A stretch of 64,000 bases of DNA from Fratercula arctica. Taxonomy: Eukaryota > Chordata > Aves > Charadriiformes > Alcidae. The notes under the pieces are model-generated. The model made no database searches and was not told the origin of the DNA. It worked only from the letters and a program-made list of their open reading frames with translations. The stretch is taken from the NCBI GenBank assembly GCA_947846985.1, contig CANTUZ010000025.1, forward strand, positions 13,018,100 through 13,082,099, read 5' to 3'. Position numbers and translations under genes: made by a program. The first letter of the stretch is position 1, and every line of letters begins with the position of its first letter. Below, in pieces: positions 10,236 to 22,855 of this stretch.

Positions 10236-13200
10236 TGAATAGAAAGCCCATGCACAAATATACACATGTGGTTTTTCAACTGAAATACGTTACACCAATT
10301 ATTCTGTATTACAGTCATGTTTAATATTTATTCATGTTTTCAAAAAAGTCAGAAAGTAAAACCTGCACAAACTGGCATTTGCATTAAGAACCAGCCTAGG
10401 CTCACACACAAACTGAGAGTAACAGACAAAAAAACCCTAATCTGAAGCAAATGATGGTTCTTTCAGAAGATTCAATCTTTGCTATTCTGAGTAGCTACAA
10501 AATTATTTTTTAATGAAAACAGATAAAAAGAAAAAGCAAATTTTTTCTGTGGAAGATTGACATTCAAGAAACAACAGAAAGGCAAAAGCTAAGGCAAAAG
10601 ATTCGAAGATCTCAAATAGCTCACAACAGAGGAAAAAGACTAGACAGTAAAAGCAAACAGTCTGTAGAGCATGTTGCAACATTTCAGACCCACTTGCACT
10701 TACTGGCATGTCTAAGAAATTAAGTCATCAATAAAAGCCCATAATGTTTGCTCTTCATCATTGATTTTGAGACCAGAACTATCCTGAACAGGTTTACATC
10801 AACTGCTAATGTTGAACCTTGCAGACTGTGAAAAACATGGCTTTGTCTCTTAAAACATTTTCAGTAAAGAATCTACCAAAAGAACACTACAATTTCCACT
10901 AAAAAAAAAGCCCTTCCTCAGCAGACATTCATTAGCACTGAATGCTGGTCACAGTGCTGGACTAACCTCAGGATATCGGAAAGCTGAGTTCAGCACTTCA
11001 AGCTTGGATGCTTATTCGCATCTCTGGAGACAAATTTTTCTTTAGTTTGCAATCCTGCTGGCTTTAGTGAGGCAAGTAGTATATTATTTGCCCCATGACC
11101 TGCAAAGTTGATTTGGAAGTCTCTGAGCAAGGCCCCTCCTGTGACTTTCAGCACCCTCCTTTTATAGCTGGGCTAAAAGTAACACTAGAACAGTCTCATA
11201 ATTGTTTTTCACCTTCTCTAGTAGAGTTTTTGCTTAAATTGCAAATTAGAAGGGAAAATCCTCTGAACACTCCACTATTTCTCATGGTTTCTGTATGAGG
11301 AAAGGAGTGATTGATCCCAGGGTATCATACAGAAAGAACAGTGATCCACCTCTCCTCAAATGGGCTGAGCTTTAATGGTCACCATCTTTCAGCAAGTCCT
11401 GTTTATGTATACGTTGTCCCAGCTGAACTGCTTAGATTTGGCTTATAACTATTCTCATATTTTGGTTAGCACATACGCTGTCTCATCTAAGAGATCAACA
11501 ACTTGATTAACTTGCATAAGTCGAATAGTAAGGCATATCTGGCAGAAAGACTGAAAGTCTGTGAAGAGCCATGTTATTAATCGTGCTTTTGTTATGCTTT
11601 GGAGAAAATAGTTATGCCTAGAGAAGCTATCTCTCTTGCTTTCACCTACTTTGAAACACTCATCACTGTGCTGCGTATAAAGATCATCTCCAGAGGGAAT
11701 ATACAAACTGCACAGGGGCTGTTTAAGGCTCAAGTCAGCATCAAAATCTTCTGCAAAGTTTTGAGTTTATGGCAAATTTCAGCATTTCTGTCACCTTGTT
11801 TATGTCAGTGACCAAGACAACACTACAGTGAATGACATGAGCCATCATATTCTCATGGTTACTCCAGAAATAAAATGCAAACAACTTCTGCTATGTCTGC
11901 ACAGGATATGGTATTAGGATGTATGATTAGCTGCTACATGTAGACCTAGCACAGCACAGTCAGGCCCAAGACAATAAAAATACATATAACACTATTTTAA
12001 TTTAAAAATAGGAAAAAACTGTCGGTAATTTAAGAAACATGAAAGTCTTTCTTTCTCCAGCTGCTCCTAGAGCTGTTTCTTTTGAAAAGGTAAGCAGAAA
12101 CATGTATCACATCTGACAGCATCCAGGTAATCGGACAGCTCACCCTAACAGATTAATCTTTATAGAAACAACAGAGAGTTGAAATGCATACTAGCTTAGT
12201 TTACAATAAAAAAAATCTCTAAGTAGATATATCCAGTAATGGTCCTCTAAGTTATAATATTTAAGCTCACCCTTCTTCCCTAAGATAGAAAAGTAATATA
12301 ATAAATAAGAGGGACTGCCACAAAGACAGAGACCCCACCAGTGACACAGAAAATTCCCTTTGTATTTTACAACTTCTGTTTCTGCTTCCTGTCAAGATGC
12401 TATGCCTTCAGGACTTGGAGAAGAGAAGACACACTCCTTGTATGCTTTGTCTTGGTAAAAGTCTCCAGATGTTACAGTGAAAGAGAAATGGGAACAGGTG
12501 TGAGAAGAGAGGACAATGGACTCGAGCTGTGAAGGATCTTGATCCTGACAACAGTGCTTAAGAGCTGTGTTCCTTGTGCTGCAGTGCATGTGCCCAGGAA
12601 TGGCTCTGCAAGGGCTTTCTGAGCAAACGCTGCTGCTCTCAGACAATGCAAACATAGTATTAATGGTGCAGGTACAATCCACAACTTATAAAGCCCTTCT
12701 CCACACTTACAGGACCAGCAATGAGATTTGATACAACCGTCTGATGCAGTTTTATCATTATGTCAGGTCCCCAAGAACTTCATTTACACTGACCTTACTC
12801 AATTTGATCCCTTTGTTGCCCATGAAGGATACAATGCTATTGGAGATTTCCTTAAATATATCAAGATACAGCTAAGAACCCTATACAGTAAATCAAATGA
12901 CCTAAATCAAATCCTAAAATAATATATTTGCATTAAATGGGTATATACAATAGCTACAGGTTGGATAATCTCTTTGTGGGTTCTCTGCTAATATCAAAAT
13001 AAGGGACTGCAGGGAATCTTTCCACGCTGCAGTCTGTTTTGTCTGATCTCTACAAACAAGCCTGGCATCTCTTCTTTAACAATCCCAACATACCGTTGTC
13101 AAAACTCCCCCCACCGAACATTTACCAGAGTGCTATGGACACATGCCACTAGTGTTGCCCTCCTTGTTCTGGGTGGGCTCTACCACTTTTCTTCTCCCTA

Positions 13201-15626
13201 GCCTCCTTGGCATGCTTTACGGGTGCAAAGACATGGATTCTTACCTTCTGACTTAGAAGAGCCTAAATGATGCCCCTAAGGAAGGAGCTGAGGTGCTCTG
13301 ATCTGCCATCTGGAGGTACTGATCTCTCCTCCTTTACTGAAGTTCAGTCAATTCCTGTAGTAGGCACAGCTGGCTGTGCCACATGAAGAAGCAGGCTCCC
13401 AGGCCACTTGTTCTCTCCTGCTCCAAGAGCCTGTATGACCAGGAGGTACACTGGAGTGGGGAAAGGAAGCAGCTGGAAGATAACACTGGGGGGAAAAAGG
13501 AATAGTTCCCATGTGACTGCAAAAAAGCTTGTGCCAGCATGTGCAAGGCAGCAGTGAAAGTTTGGGAATGAGCAGTCAGGCACAGAAGAGCCCAATTCTT
13601 TCACTGATAATGAAGCATTTATTTCAGGAAAAAAAATCCCAAAAAACAACCACCACCCTTGCTCCTTATGAGGTGTCTAAAGTTGAGTGCCAGTGATTCT
13701 GCACAGCTTAAAAATGATGCGGGGGCACATATCATGGAGTAAGAGGCTCAAGCAGAAATCCAGTTGGTCCCTTGTCATGACTTGTGATGTGAGTCTAGCT
13801 GCAGGAATGAGCATAAAATACAAAAGAAATCAGCTTGCATGGTTCACACTTGCCACAGATGGACTTATGGAGAGCAATTTATATTGATTAAATGAACCTG
13901 AAATTTTGGATAACATCTGTGTTGCTGTGTTGACAGTATAACCAGCTCCAACAATTATGATACATGCGCATGTTAAGAGAGGAATAAGCAAGCCAGTTTA
14001 GGAAATAGCAATAGCATGAAGCTTACTACTTACAAGCAGTAAGCTTACAAGCTTACTACTCAGCTTTGCTTGGTTTGAAATTTGAAAAACTGAAGATATT
14101 TTTTTCACTCTTTTTTTTAATTCTTTCTCTATCCTTTTTAGTTCTACCAGGAAGAATAAATGGAAATGTCAAATTAACATTAAAAATATGAGTTTCAAAG
14201 TATAAATCGTTCCAACAAAACCAGGAACCAAAGAACATGGGAAATACTGATGTACACCTTATAAAATTTCCAGGTTCATTTCTAGATGATTAAGGTTGAG
14301 CTAAGCATCCAAATTAAATCACCACATTTTAAAGGAGAAAGAAGGAAAATTATGGTAGTCAAGAGACTACAGTTATAACTGTAAAACAGAACTCAAAAAC
14401 CTTAGTACTTTTGGGGACCTTATCTTAGCATAAGAGAGAAAAATTGCTGGATGATAGAAAGAGTAGTAAGAGCAGAGTGGGTAGGCAGAGTGGGTAGACA
14501 GAGTGTTCACACAACAGAAACATGTTAAAATAAAATATATATATTGGTAGCAGAGTTAACAATGCCATCTACTAAATCTTCCTTACATATTCCACTACAA
14601 AATCTGGTATTCAGTTGCTTGATGTTTTGCTATAATTTATTCATTTGAGTTGAGAATCTCAGTATCAGGTGCCTGTCTTTTATGGAAATCTCCAGCCAAA
14701 ACAGTCCAGCTATTCCTAAGCAGGTTAGAGAAACCAGTTTGCTCATGCTAAGTACTCTGGCGTTCTTCATTTTGAAAACAGCTTTTCAATTAGGAACACA
14801 CCATCATCTTGTGGAAATCTGCCCCAATTCCATTATCCATCATACTGAGGGTTTCACACCATGCCTAAATTTGTACTGGCCCTTTGCATGGAGCATAATT
14901 TTATCATGAAGTGCAGATAGACCTATTACTTTTATTAAAGTGACTGCTTATATAATGCTCTTGTAGGTCAGTGTAGGTCTCGGTCTGTTGGCAAGACATT
15001 TGTGCTGTTATCTGAGCTGGGAAACCAAACCCAGGAGTGATCCTTTTCGAATCCTGCAGGCACAGAACATGGTGGCACATGTTGGAAATTCCTATGACAG
15101 TGGCAAAATGCTGACAGATTAATCTACACCTGGCCCCTGAGCATGCCTGGTAAGTCTCTCCAAACTATAAATCAAATATGTTTTAACAAGTTTTCTTCTT
15201 TTAGAAATCACTCAGCAAATATTTTGAGCTCAAATGCCAAGCCCTTTTCAAACTGTGTTAACTGAGGAGCAGATTAAAGTATCAGTTGCTTCAGAAATAT
15301 GGGAACTGTTAAGCATCTAGAGGAACAGCACTACAACAGAGTATCTCTAATGCTGCCTTGCAGAAGGTAAGTCAAAGAGCCATTACCCATTATCACTGCA
15401 GAAAGTCTGTAAACTTCCAAACAGCTGTCATCACATTTGGCAGAAGTGGATTTGCATGATGGGGCTCTCCGTGCTCCGGTCTGCCCTCACTCAGTTGCAC
15501 ATGAGTCCTACAATGGAGCTAACCTCCGAGGATGAAACCACCATGGTGCAGAGGGCAGGAGTGTATGTATGCATGCACGGACACACATACACATCTCTCA
15601 GTGTGTGACACATACACCATCTGTCA
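10236..15626. other. Long AT-rich stretch without recognised features
   Basis: About 5.4 kb with only short frames. Small local repeats occur at 14017-14062 (AAGCTTACTACT units) and 14470-14510 (GCAGAGTGGGTAG units). There is no exon signal, RNA gene or TE family that I can support. Confidence 0.5.
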
Positions 15627-15906
15627 GTGGTGCCCAGTGACAGGACAAGAGGTAACGGGCACAAACTTCAACATAGGAAGTTCCATCTAAACATGAGGAG
15701 GAGCATCTTTACTTTGAGGGTGGCAGAGCACTGGAACAGGCTGCCCAGAGAGGTGGTGGAGTCTTCGTCTCTGGAGACATTCAAAACCCACCTGGATGCG
15801 TTCCTGTCCAACCTGCTCTAGGTGACCCTGCTCTGGCAGGGGGGTTGGACTAGATGATCTCCAGAAGTCCCTTCCAACCCCTATCATTCTGTGATTCTGT
15901 GATTCT
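15627..15906 (+). mobile_element. CR1 LINE 3' end
   Basis: The last 64 codons of the CR1 ORF2 C-terminus (ending [16 protein letters not shown]) are followed by the CR1 3' UTR and the octamer repeat ATTCTGTG. It is 5'-truncated, as is usual for CR1. The wording is close to the CR1 ending at 58377, so both are probably the same subfamily. Confidence 0.93.
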
Positions 15907-17120
15907 CTCTTCCCCCTTCAGCAGAATTGGAAAGGAAAATGATTTCCTATCTTAAACTGCTTTCAGACAAGGCAAACAAAAAAGCTAAAGAACAGATTTT
16001 TTATGATTAAATAAGCTAGGACTTTCCAGCCTGAATAGAGGCAGCTTAGTAGTGAGATCTACAAAATTAGAAATAACGGAAAAGGAACTGGGATTGATTA
16101 CAAAAAAACGGGGCAGCTAACGCTAGTAGTAAGTAGAAGGTTCAAAGGAACAAAAGGAAACATTTCTCAAAAAAACTTGTAGTTGAGTTGTGAAAGTCCT
16201 TATTACATGACATTTGGGATCCTAAAATTTTATACATATGTATGTTCACGAGGACAATAGCCAACTTTACAATAAAAACTATTCAAAGGTAATAAATATA
16301 AAGGTACCAACTCTGGCTCCAAAACCCCCCAAGACACACATCACTGGAGGAAGGCAGAATATTAAGTGCTTGCTCTATTCTTCTGCTATTCACTATGCAT
16401 TTGGTAAGCAACCATTTAAGATATAGGAGACAGGATATAAGGCTAAAGGAATTTTATTCTTCCTTGGCACAACTATTACTGTTTTACAGCTGTTCTGAAA
16501 AGAGAAGCCTGCAAGGCAGACATGAGTATCAACTGATTGTGTTTTAAAATATTTTTTCTACTACAAAATAAATTACACTTTATTTAATCTGTCAGCCTAG
16601 TCTTGTCATCCCTGGTCAATAAGTTATATACTCAATCTTAGTAAGGCTTGCTATGTAACACAAACATGATACAAACTTTCTTTTCTTTTCTACTTTTAGT
16701 CAAAAATACAGGGTAAGCTCATGTCAGTTCATAGCTCTGTGCCAATAACTGATATTCCTTTTTACTGATGAGTTATGCATAATGAATATACGGAGAGCTC
16801 AGAAAGAAGAGTATGACAAGAATAGCATTAAATTCACAGTTTAGAAAGGTGTGAAGTCCTGTCCTCTTCTCTTGAACTCTACCCTGTCTCTTGTCTGTAA
16901 ATGACACCCTCTCAGGCTCTCTTACAAGTTACTATATAAGCACCACTCTGTGAGCATAGCCAAGCATGGGACAGTCTAACTTATATCCCCTGTTTAGTCC
17001 ATGGACAAAGTAATTCCTTTTTTAAAAAGAAAGGATGCTGTAAGGGAGGATACACCAAACTGTCAAGAAAGGTGACTTAATAAAGCCCTTCAATATGTAG
17101 TCATTTAGCACCAATAAAAC
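15907..17120. other. Unassigned AT-rich DNA
   Basis: No gene or repeat recognised. Confidence 0.5.
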
Positions 17121-17345
17121 TACCAAGGTTTTGGTAGTGGGGGGGGGCTACAGGGGCAGCTTCTGTGAGAAGCTGCTAGAAGCTTCCCCCATGTCCAATG
17201 CCAGCTGGCTCCAGGTGCTGGAGAAGAGGATTCCCCTGCAGCCCACAGAGGTTAACAGTGGAGCAGATATCCACCTGCAGTCTGTGGAGGACCCCACATC
17301 GTTGTCCGTATCACTTTCCCCCAGTTTAGTTCTTGTCCCCACCAA
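17121..17345 (+). repeat. LTR fragment of the 6803-7860 family
   Basis: It shares GGTTTTGGTAG, GCTACAGGGG and CTGTGAGAAGCTGCTAGAAG with the solo LTR at 6803. An internal part is deleted, and the start and end are missing. Confidence 0.8.
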
Positions 17346-17349
17346 ATTT

Positions 17350-17914
17350 AGAATCATTGAACCATAGAATCGTTTAAGTCAGAAAAGACCTTTCATATCA
17401 TCATGTCCAACCGTTAACCTAGCACTGCCAAGCCCACCACTAAACCATGTCCCTGAGCACCCTGTCCACACATCCTTTAAATACCTCCAGGGATGGAGAT
17501 TCCACCACTTCCCTGGGCAGCCTGTTCCAATGCTTGACAACCCTTTCACTGAAGAAATTTTTCCTAATACCCAATCTAAACCTCCCTGGCGCAACTTGAG
17601 GCCATTTCCCCTTGTCCTATCACCTACTACCTGAGAAAAGAGACCAACACCTGTCTTGCTACAGTGTCCTTTCAGGTAGTTGTAGAGAGTGATAAGGTCT
17701 CCCCTCAGCCTCCTTTTCTCCAGGCTAAACAACCCCAGCTCCCTCAGCTGCTCCTCATAAGACTTGTTCTCCAGACCCCTCACCAGCTTTGTTGCCCTTC
17801 TCTGAACACGCTCCAGCACCTCAATGTCTTTCCTGTAGTGAGGGGCCCAAAACTGAACACAGTATTCAAGGTGCGGCCTCACCAGTGCTGAGTACAGGGG
17901 GATGATCACTTCCC
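17350..17914 (-). mobile_element. CR1 LINE 3' fragment
   Basis: On the minus strand this reads the RT C-terminal part (about 150 codons from [14 protein letters not shown]) and the 3' UTR. The 3' UTR has accumulated changes, and the last octamer is at the left end. It belongs to the subfamily with the GGGGCATGGTTTAGTGGTGG 3' UTR, as do the CR1 copies at 32184-33292. Confidence 0.9.
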
Positions 17915-18589
17915 TAGTGGGAAAAAGGAAAAAAGGAATTTGTAGCAACTACATATTTTTAGTGTAAAACAATGTGACGACAAGGCAGGCAATATTGTTG
18001 ATGAACATCCAAACATCTATATGAGCTCTATACATACCACAATCATAAGTAGGAACCCATTCTTATGCTTTTGAAATTTGGGTTGCAAGACATATAATGC
18101 ATTAATGCTTTGAGTTAGGTTGCCTTCAGAAACAAGCAAACAAACTCTGTTCAGATTTAGGAAATAGTAAGTTTCTCACCATGCTGAGTGTATGATTTGA
18201 CCTTTTGTCTGCTGTCACAAGCTGGACAGTCTTGTTTATGCTTTGGAGAATGATTAAAGATCTTTATTAAGATGATTCTCTAAAAAGTACATATATTCCG
18301 CTCTGAGAATAAATCATAGCTTAAGTCCATTGGGCTCATGATGCCTTGACATGATCTTATGAGCAGACACAATGGAATCTTCATACAGTATTGTCATGGA
18401 AATTTGAGATGTTTGTTTCTATGTCAGAATACTGAGACCTAAATCTCTACCTCTCATAACTAATTGTTGATTTATGACATTCATCCTGGATGTGATAAGC
18501 TGTTCCATTTCTTAACAGGACTTCATAATTCTCATAATTACGGCCTTTCCTTTTTAATGAGTAGCACCATTTTTTACTGCACAAGCAAC
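17915..18589. other. Unassigned DNA
   Basis: No feature recognised. Confidence 0.5.
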
Positions 18590-19494
18590 CCTCAGCAAGT
18601 TTGCAGATGACACCAAGCTGAGTGGTACGGTCAACATGCCAGAGGGATGGGATGTCATCCAGAGGGACCTGGACGAGCTGGAGAGGTGGGCCCATGCAAA
18701 CCTTATGAAGTTCAACAAGGCCAAGTGCAAGGTCCTGCACGTGGCTCAGGACAGTCCTCGTTATCAATACAGGCTGGGGGATGACGTGATAGAGAGCAGC
18801 CCTGCGGAAAAGGACTTGGGGGTACTCGTGGATGAAAAGCTGGACATGAGCCAACAATGTGTGCTTGCGGCCCAGAAGACCAATTGCATCCTGGGCTGCA
18901 TCAAAAGAACTGTGGCCAGCAGATCCAGAGAGGCGATTCTCCCCCTCTACTCTGCTCTTGTGAGACCCCACCTGGAGTACTGCATCCAGCTCTGGAACCC
19001 TCAGCACAAGAAGGACATGGACCTGTTGGAGTGAGTCCAGAGGAGGGCCACGAAGATGATCAGAGGGCTGGAGCACCTCTCCTATGAAGACAAGCTGAGA
19101 GAGTTGGGGTTGTTCAGCCTGGAGAAGAGAAGGCTCCAGGGAGACCTTATAGCGGCCTTCCAGTACCTGAAGGGGGCCTACAAGAAAGCTGGGGAGGGGC
19201 TGTTTGCAAGGGCATGTAGCGATAGGATGAGGGGCAATGGTTTTAAACTGGAGCAGGGTAGGTTTAGATGAGACATTAAGAAGAAGTTCTTTACAATGAG
19301 GGTGGTGAAGCACTGGCACAGGTTGCCCAGAGAGGTGGTGGAGGCCCCATCCCTGGAGACATTCAAGGCCAGGCTTGCTGAGGCTCTGAGCAACCTGCTC
19401 TAGTTGAAGATATCCCTGCTTACTGCAGGGGAGTTGGACTAGATGACCTTTAAAGGTCCCTTCCAACCCAACACATTCTATGATTCTATGATTT
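18590..19494 (+). mobile_element. CR1 LINE, 5'-truncated in the RT domain
   Basis: It starts inside the RT at the catalytic FADD box (about 18599-18610) and runs through the RT C-terminus to the 3' UTR and ATTCTATG octamers. One in-frame stop (TGA at 19032-19034) and a second at 19269-19271 break the frame. It is very similar to the minus-strand copy at 39477-40370. Confidence 0.93.
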
Positions 19495-19682
19495 AAAATA
19501 ATGTTTTTCAGATTTGTTTTCTTTTGTGAGGAATAGTAAGAGGTTCCAGGGAGACAGTAAGATTTATCATTGGAAACACTCTCGGTGGGTTTAGAGATGT
19601 GCTAGATGTCCAAGAAGCCTGTTTCCAAATTTTATTATGGTGACAAACCTGCAGTGAATCAGCAAAATTTCATACATTGTTC

Positions 19683-21126
19683 TACAGATCCCACTGACTG
19701 GAAAAGGGGAAATATAACCCCCATTTTCAAAAAGGGAAAAAAGGAAGACCCAGGGAACTACAGGCCAGTCAGTCTCACCTCTGCGCCTCACAAGATCATG
19801 GAGCAGATCCTCCTGGAAAGTCTGCTAAGGCACATGGAAAATAAGGAGGTGATTGGTGACAACCAACATGGCTTCACCAAGGGCAAGTTGTGCTTGACAA
19901 ATTTGGTGGCTTTCTACGATGTTGCCACAGCATTGGTAGATAAGGGGAGAGCAACAGATGGCATTTACCTGGACTTATGCAAAGTGTTTGACACTGTCCC
20001 GCACAACATCCTTGTCTCTAAATTGGAAAAGCATGGATCTGATGGATGGACCACTTGGTGGATAAGGAACCATCTAGATGGCTGCACTCAAAGGGTTGCG
20101 GTCTATGGCTTGATGTCCAAGTGGAGAGCAATGACAGGTGGTGTTCCTCAGGGGTCAGTACTGGGACCAGTACTATTTAACATCTTTGTTGGTGACATGG
20201 ACAGTGGGATTGAGTGCACCCTCAGCAAGTTTGCTGACAACACCAAGCTGTGTGGCACAGTCGACATGCTGGAGGGAAGGGATGCCATCCAGAGGGACCT
20301 GGACAGGCTTGAGAGGTGGGCCTGTGTGAACCTCATGAAGTTCAACCAGGCCAAGTGCAAGGTCCTGCACCTGGGTCACGGCAATCCCATGCACAATTGC
20401 AGGCTGGGCGGAGAATGGCTTGAGAGCAGCCCTGAGGAGAAGGACTTGGGAGTACTGGTGGATGAGAAGCTCAACATCAGCTGGCAATGTGTGCTTGCAG
20501 CCCAGAAAGCCAACCACATCCTGGGCTGAATCAAAAGAAGCATGGCCAGCAGGTTGAGGGAGGTGATTCTGCCCCTCTGCTCCGCTCTCGTGAGACCCCA
20601 CCTGGAGTACTGCATCCAGCTCTGGAGTCCTCAGCACAAGAAGGACATGGACCTGTTGGAGCAAGCCCAGTGGAGGGCCACGAAGATGATCAGAGGGCTG
20701 GAGCACCTCTCCTATGAGGACAGACTGAGAGAGTTGAGGTTGTTCAGCCTGGAGAAGAGGAGGCTCCGGGGAGACCTTATAGCAGCCTTCCAGTACCTAA
20801 AGGGGGCCTACAGAAAAGATGAGGAGGGATTCTTTATCAGGGAGCATAGTGATAGGACGAGGGGTAATGGTTTTAAACTGAAAGAGGGGAGATTTAGATT
20901 AGATATTTGGAATAAATTCTTTACTGTGAGGGTGGTGAGGCACTGGAACAGGTTGCCCAGAGAAGTTGTGGAGGCCCCATTCCTGGAAGTGTTCAAGACC
21001 AGGCTGGATGGGTCTTTGAGCAACCTGGTCTAGTGGGAGGTGTCCCTGCCCATGGCAGGGGGGTTGGAACAAGATGACCTTTACAGGTCCCTTCCAACTC
21101 AAACCATTCTATGATTCTATGATTTT
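19683..21126 (+). pseudogene. CR1 LINE, RT domain to 3' end
   Basis: A nearly open frame covers RT motifs from [10 protein letters not shown] through [10 protein letters not shown] to the C-terminus. The catalytic box reads FADN (about 20231-20242), so the second catalytic Asp is lost. A TGA at 20527-20529 also breaks the frame. The 3' UTR ends in ATTCTATG octamers at 21126. It follows another CR1 in the same orientation, separated by about 190 bp. Confidence 0.93.
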
Positions 21127-21824
21127 TCTAGCTCTGTTTTGAACTGTGTGAAACTCTTTGGTATAAGACAAAAAGAAAACTAGTGCATGGAAGAAGATTA
21201 TGAAAAAATAAGCATTATTTGTCCACTAGATGGAAACAGAAGCAGCAGGTGTGCATTTGTGTGCGTTAACTATATGTATTTTCATATTCACATGATTATT
21301 TTAATCTCTTATCTGTGCATGAATATAGAGAGAGTAAATAAAGCAATTTTTAGTATTACAATTCAAGTCAAGAATGAACTGGACAGCAGAGTGTGATTAG
21401 ACTAAAAATGCATACAAGAGAGATGAAATAAAAAGGGGAAGGGTAATAATACCAATATGAAATAAATCGAACTCAAGGAAGCTCTAAAAAATGCCATAAA
21501 CCATGAAAGCAGCATAATGCTGGATCATCAAGAGGGGCAGAGCCTATAAGAATATCTTCTTTTTTTTTCCGTGTTGTTGCATTTTACCAATTTTTTGTTC
21601 CTTTGCAGCAACGAGGAAAGAAGTAATCTTGAGTCTTTAAATGTCAGGAGTGATTTTCTGTGAGGAAGCTTTGCTCCTGAAAAGCCTTAGAAGTTCTCAA
21701 CACATCTCCAAATATTACTGTTTTCATCCAAAGTTGAATCTCTGATTCCCATATCTTTTAACTAAAGAACCACAGTGCGCTTAGTTACCAGTTAAGCATC
21801 TGTTCTGCATGGTCCCTATTGAGT
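21127..21824. other. Unassigned AT-rich DNA
   Basis: No feature recognised. Confidence 0.5.
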
Positions 21825-22855
21825 CATGGAATCGTTCAGTCACAGAATAATTTAAATTGGAAGAAAACTCTTCAGGTCTCTAGTCCAACCTCCTGCTGAA
21901 AGCAGAGTCGATTTTGAAGTTAGGTCAGGTTGCTCAGAGCTTTGTAAAGTTTTGAATGTCTCCAACGATGGAGATTCCACAAACTCTCTGTGTGATGGGT
22001 GCTCCCCGCCAGGCACCAACCTGATTTTTATCTCCTGTAACCCTGCGCAATCGATAACCACCCATGGTTGTCATAATGGGTGCGTCTAGTCGTGATGGCA
22101 GCATCTGGGGCTCAAAGGTAGTTTCAGGGAGGCAGATAACAACACAATAGCCAAGGGCTAACTTGAGCAATGTGCCCACCTCACCACAATACTGGCACTG
22201 TGGTCAATATGCAAATATGACTATAAGTCAATCATCTTACCCCCATAAATAGTAAACAGCCCAAGAGCCTTTGGAGTTCTCCTGAATGGCAGTGGGCTGC
22301 ATGCCAGAATCTCCCCTTGAGTAGGGACGCCTCTCAAGATTACTTCTTGAGGTTAAGAGATTCCTTGCTGCAACAGATCCTCAATAAATCATTTATAGCA
22401 TGCTAAACTTTGAAATTCTTAGCTAAGTGATATAAAGGATTGACTGTGCACATATAATCCTTTAGACCAAGTCTTGGACTAGGATTGGATCCAGCCTCAC
22501 CTAGACTCCTCTCTGAGAAGGAGTTTAGAAAGCAAGGGGGTCCTTTCTGAAACCTTGACTCAATGGGAGGGTCTCCCTGACAGTTCTGTCTGACCCTGTC
22601 TTCTATGCAGTAAATAACCAAGTGCACCTTGCCATCAAATCTTGTTAAAGATATTGCATCTACTATCAAACTTTGTTAAATCATTGTTTTATATCAATAA
22701 ATATATTGCTACTTCTCTCTTACAAGTGAAGTGCATCACTCCATCCACGACACTCTGGCAAACCTATTCCTGTCCTTGACCACTGTGGGGAAAAAAGATC
22801 TCTGTCTAACCAGAATTTCCCTTACAGCAACTTCTATTGCCTTCACCAGTTCTTA
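21825..22855 (-). mobile_element. Old CR1 LINE 3' end, split by a solo LTR
   Basis: Segments 21825-21990 and 22753-22855 are adjoining parts of one minus-strand CR1 3' end (TAGTCCAACCTCCTGCT; then CCTGTCCTTGACCACTGTGG). They are separated by the LTR at 21991-22752. Divergence from the other CR1 copies is high. Confidence 0.8.
21991..22752 (+). mobile_element. Solo LTR (762 bp)
   Basis: It starts TGTGATGGGTGC and ends CATCCACGACA. It is flanked by perfect 5-bp duplications CTCTG (21986-21990 and 22753-22757). Its 3' two thirds resemble the LTR at 58378-59219 (CTCCCCTTGAG, GGACGCCTCTCAAG, AACAGATCCTC). AATAAA-type signals lie in the A+T-rich right part. Orientation is inferred from that order. 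Confidence 0.88.

Noticed and set aside
10236..15626. Host gene exons
   Set aside because: Only short frames without recognisable protein similarity or convincing splice-site pairs.
18447..19466. 339-codon minus-strand frame
   Set aside because: It is antisense to a CR1 RT. Similar shadows occur over the CR1 copies at 20173-20706, 39886-40443 and 57364-57949.
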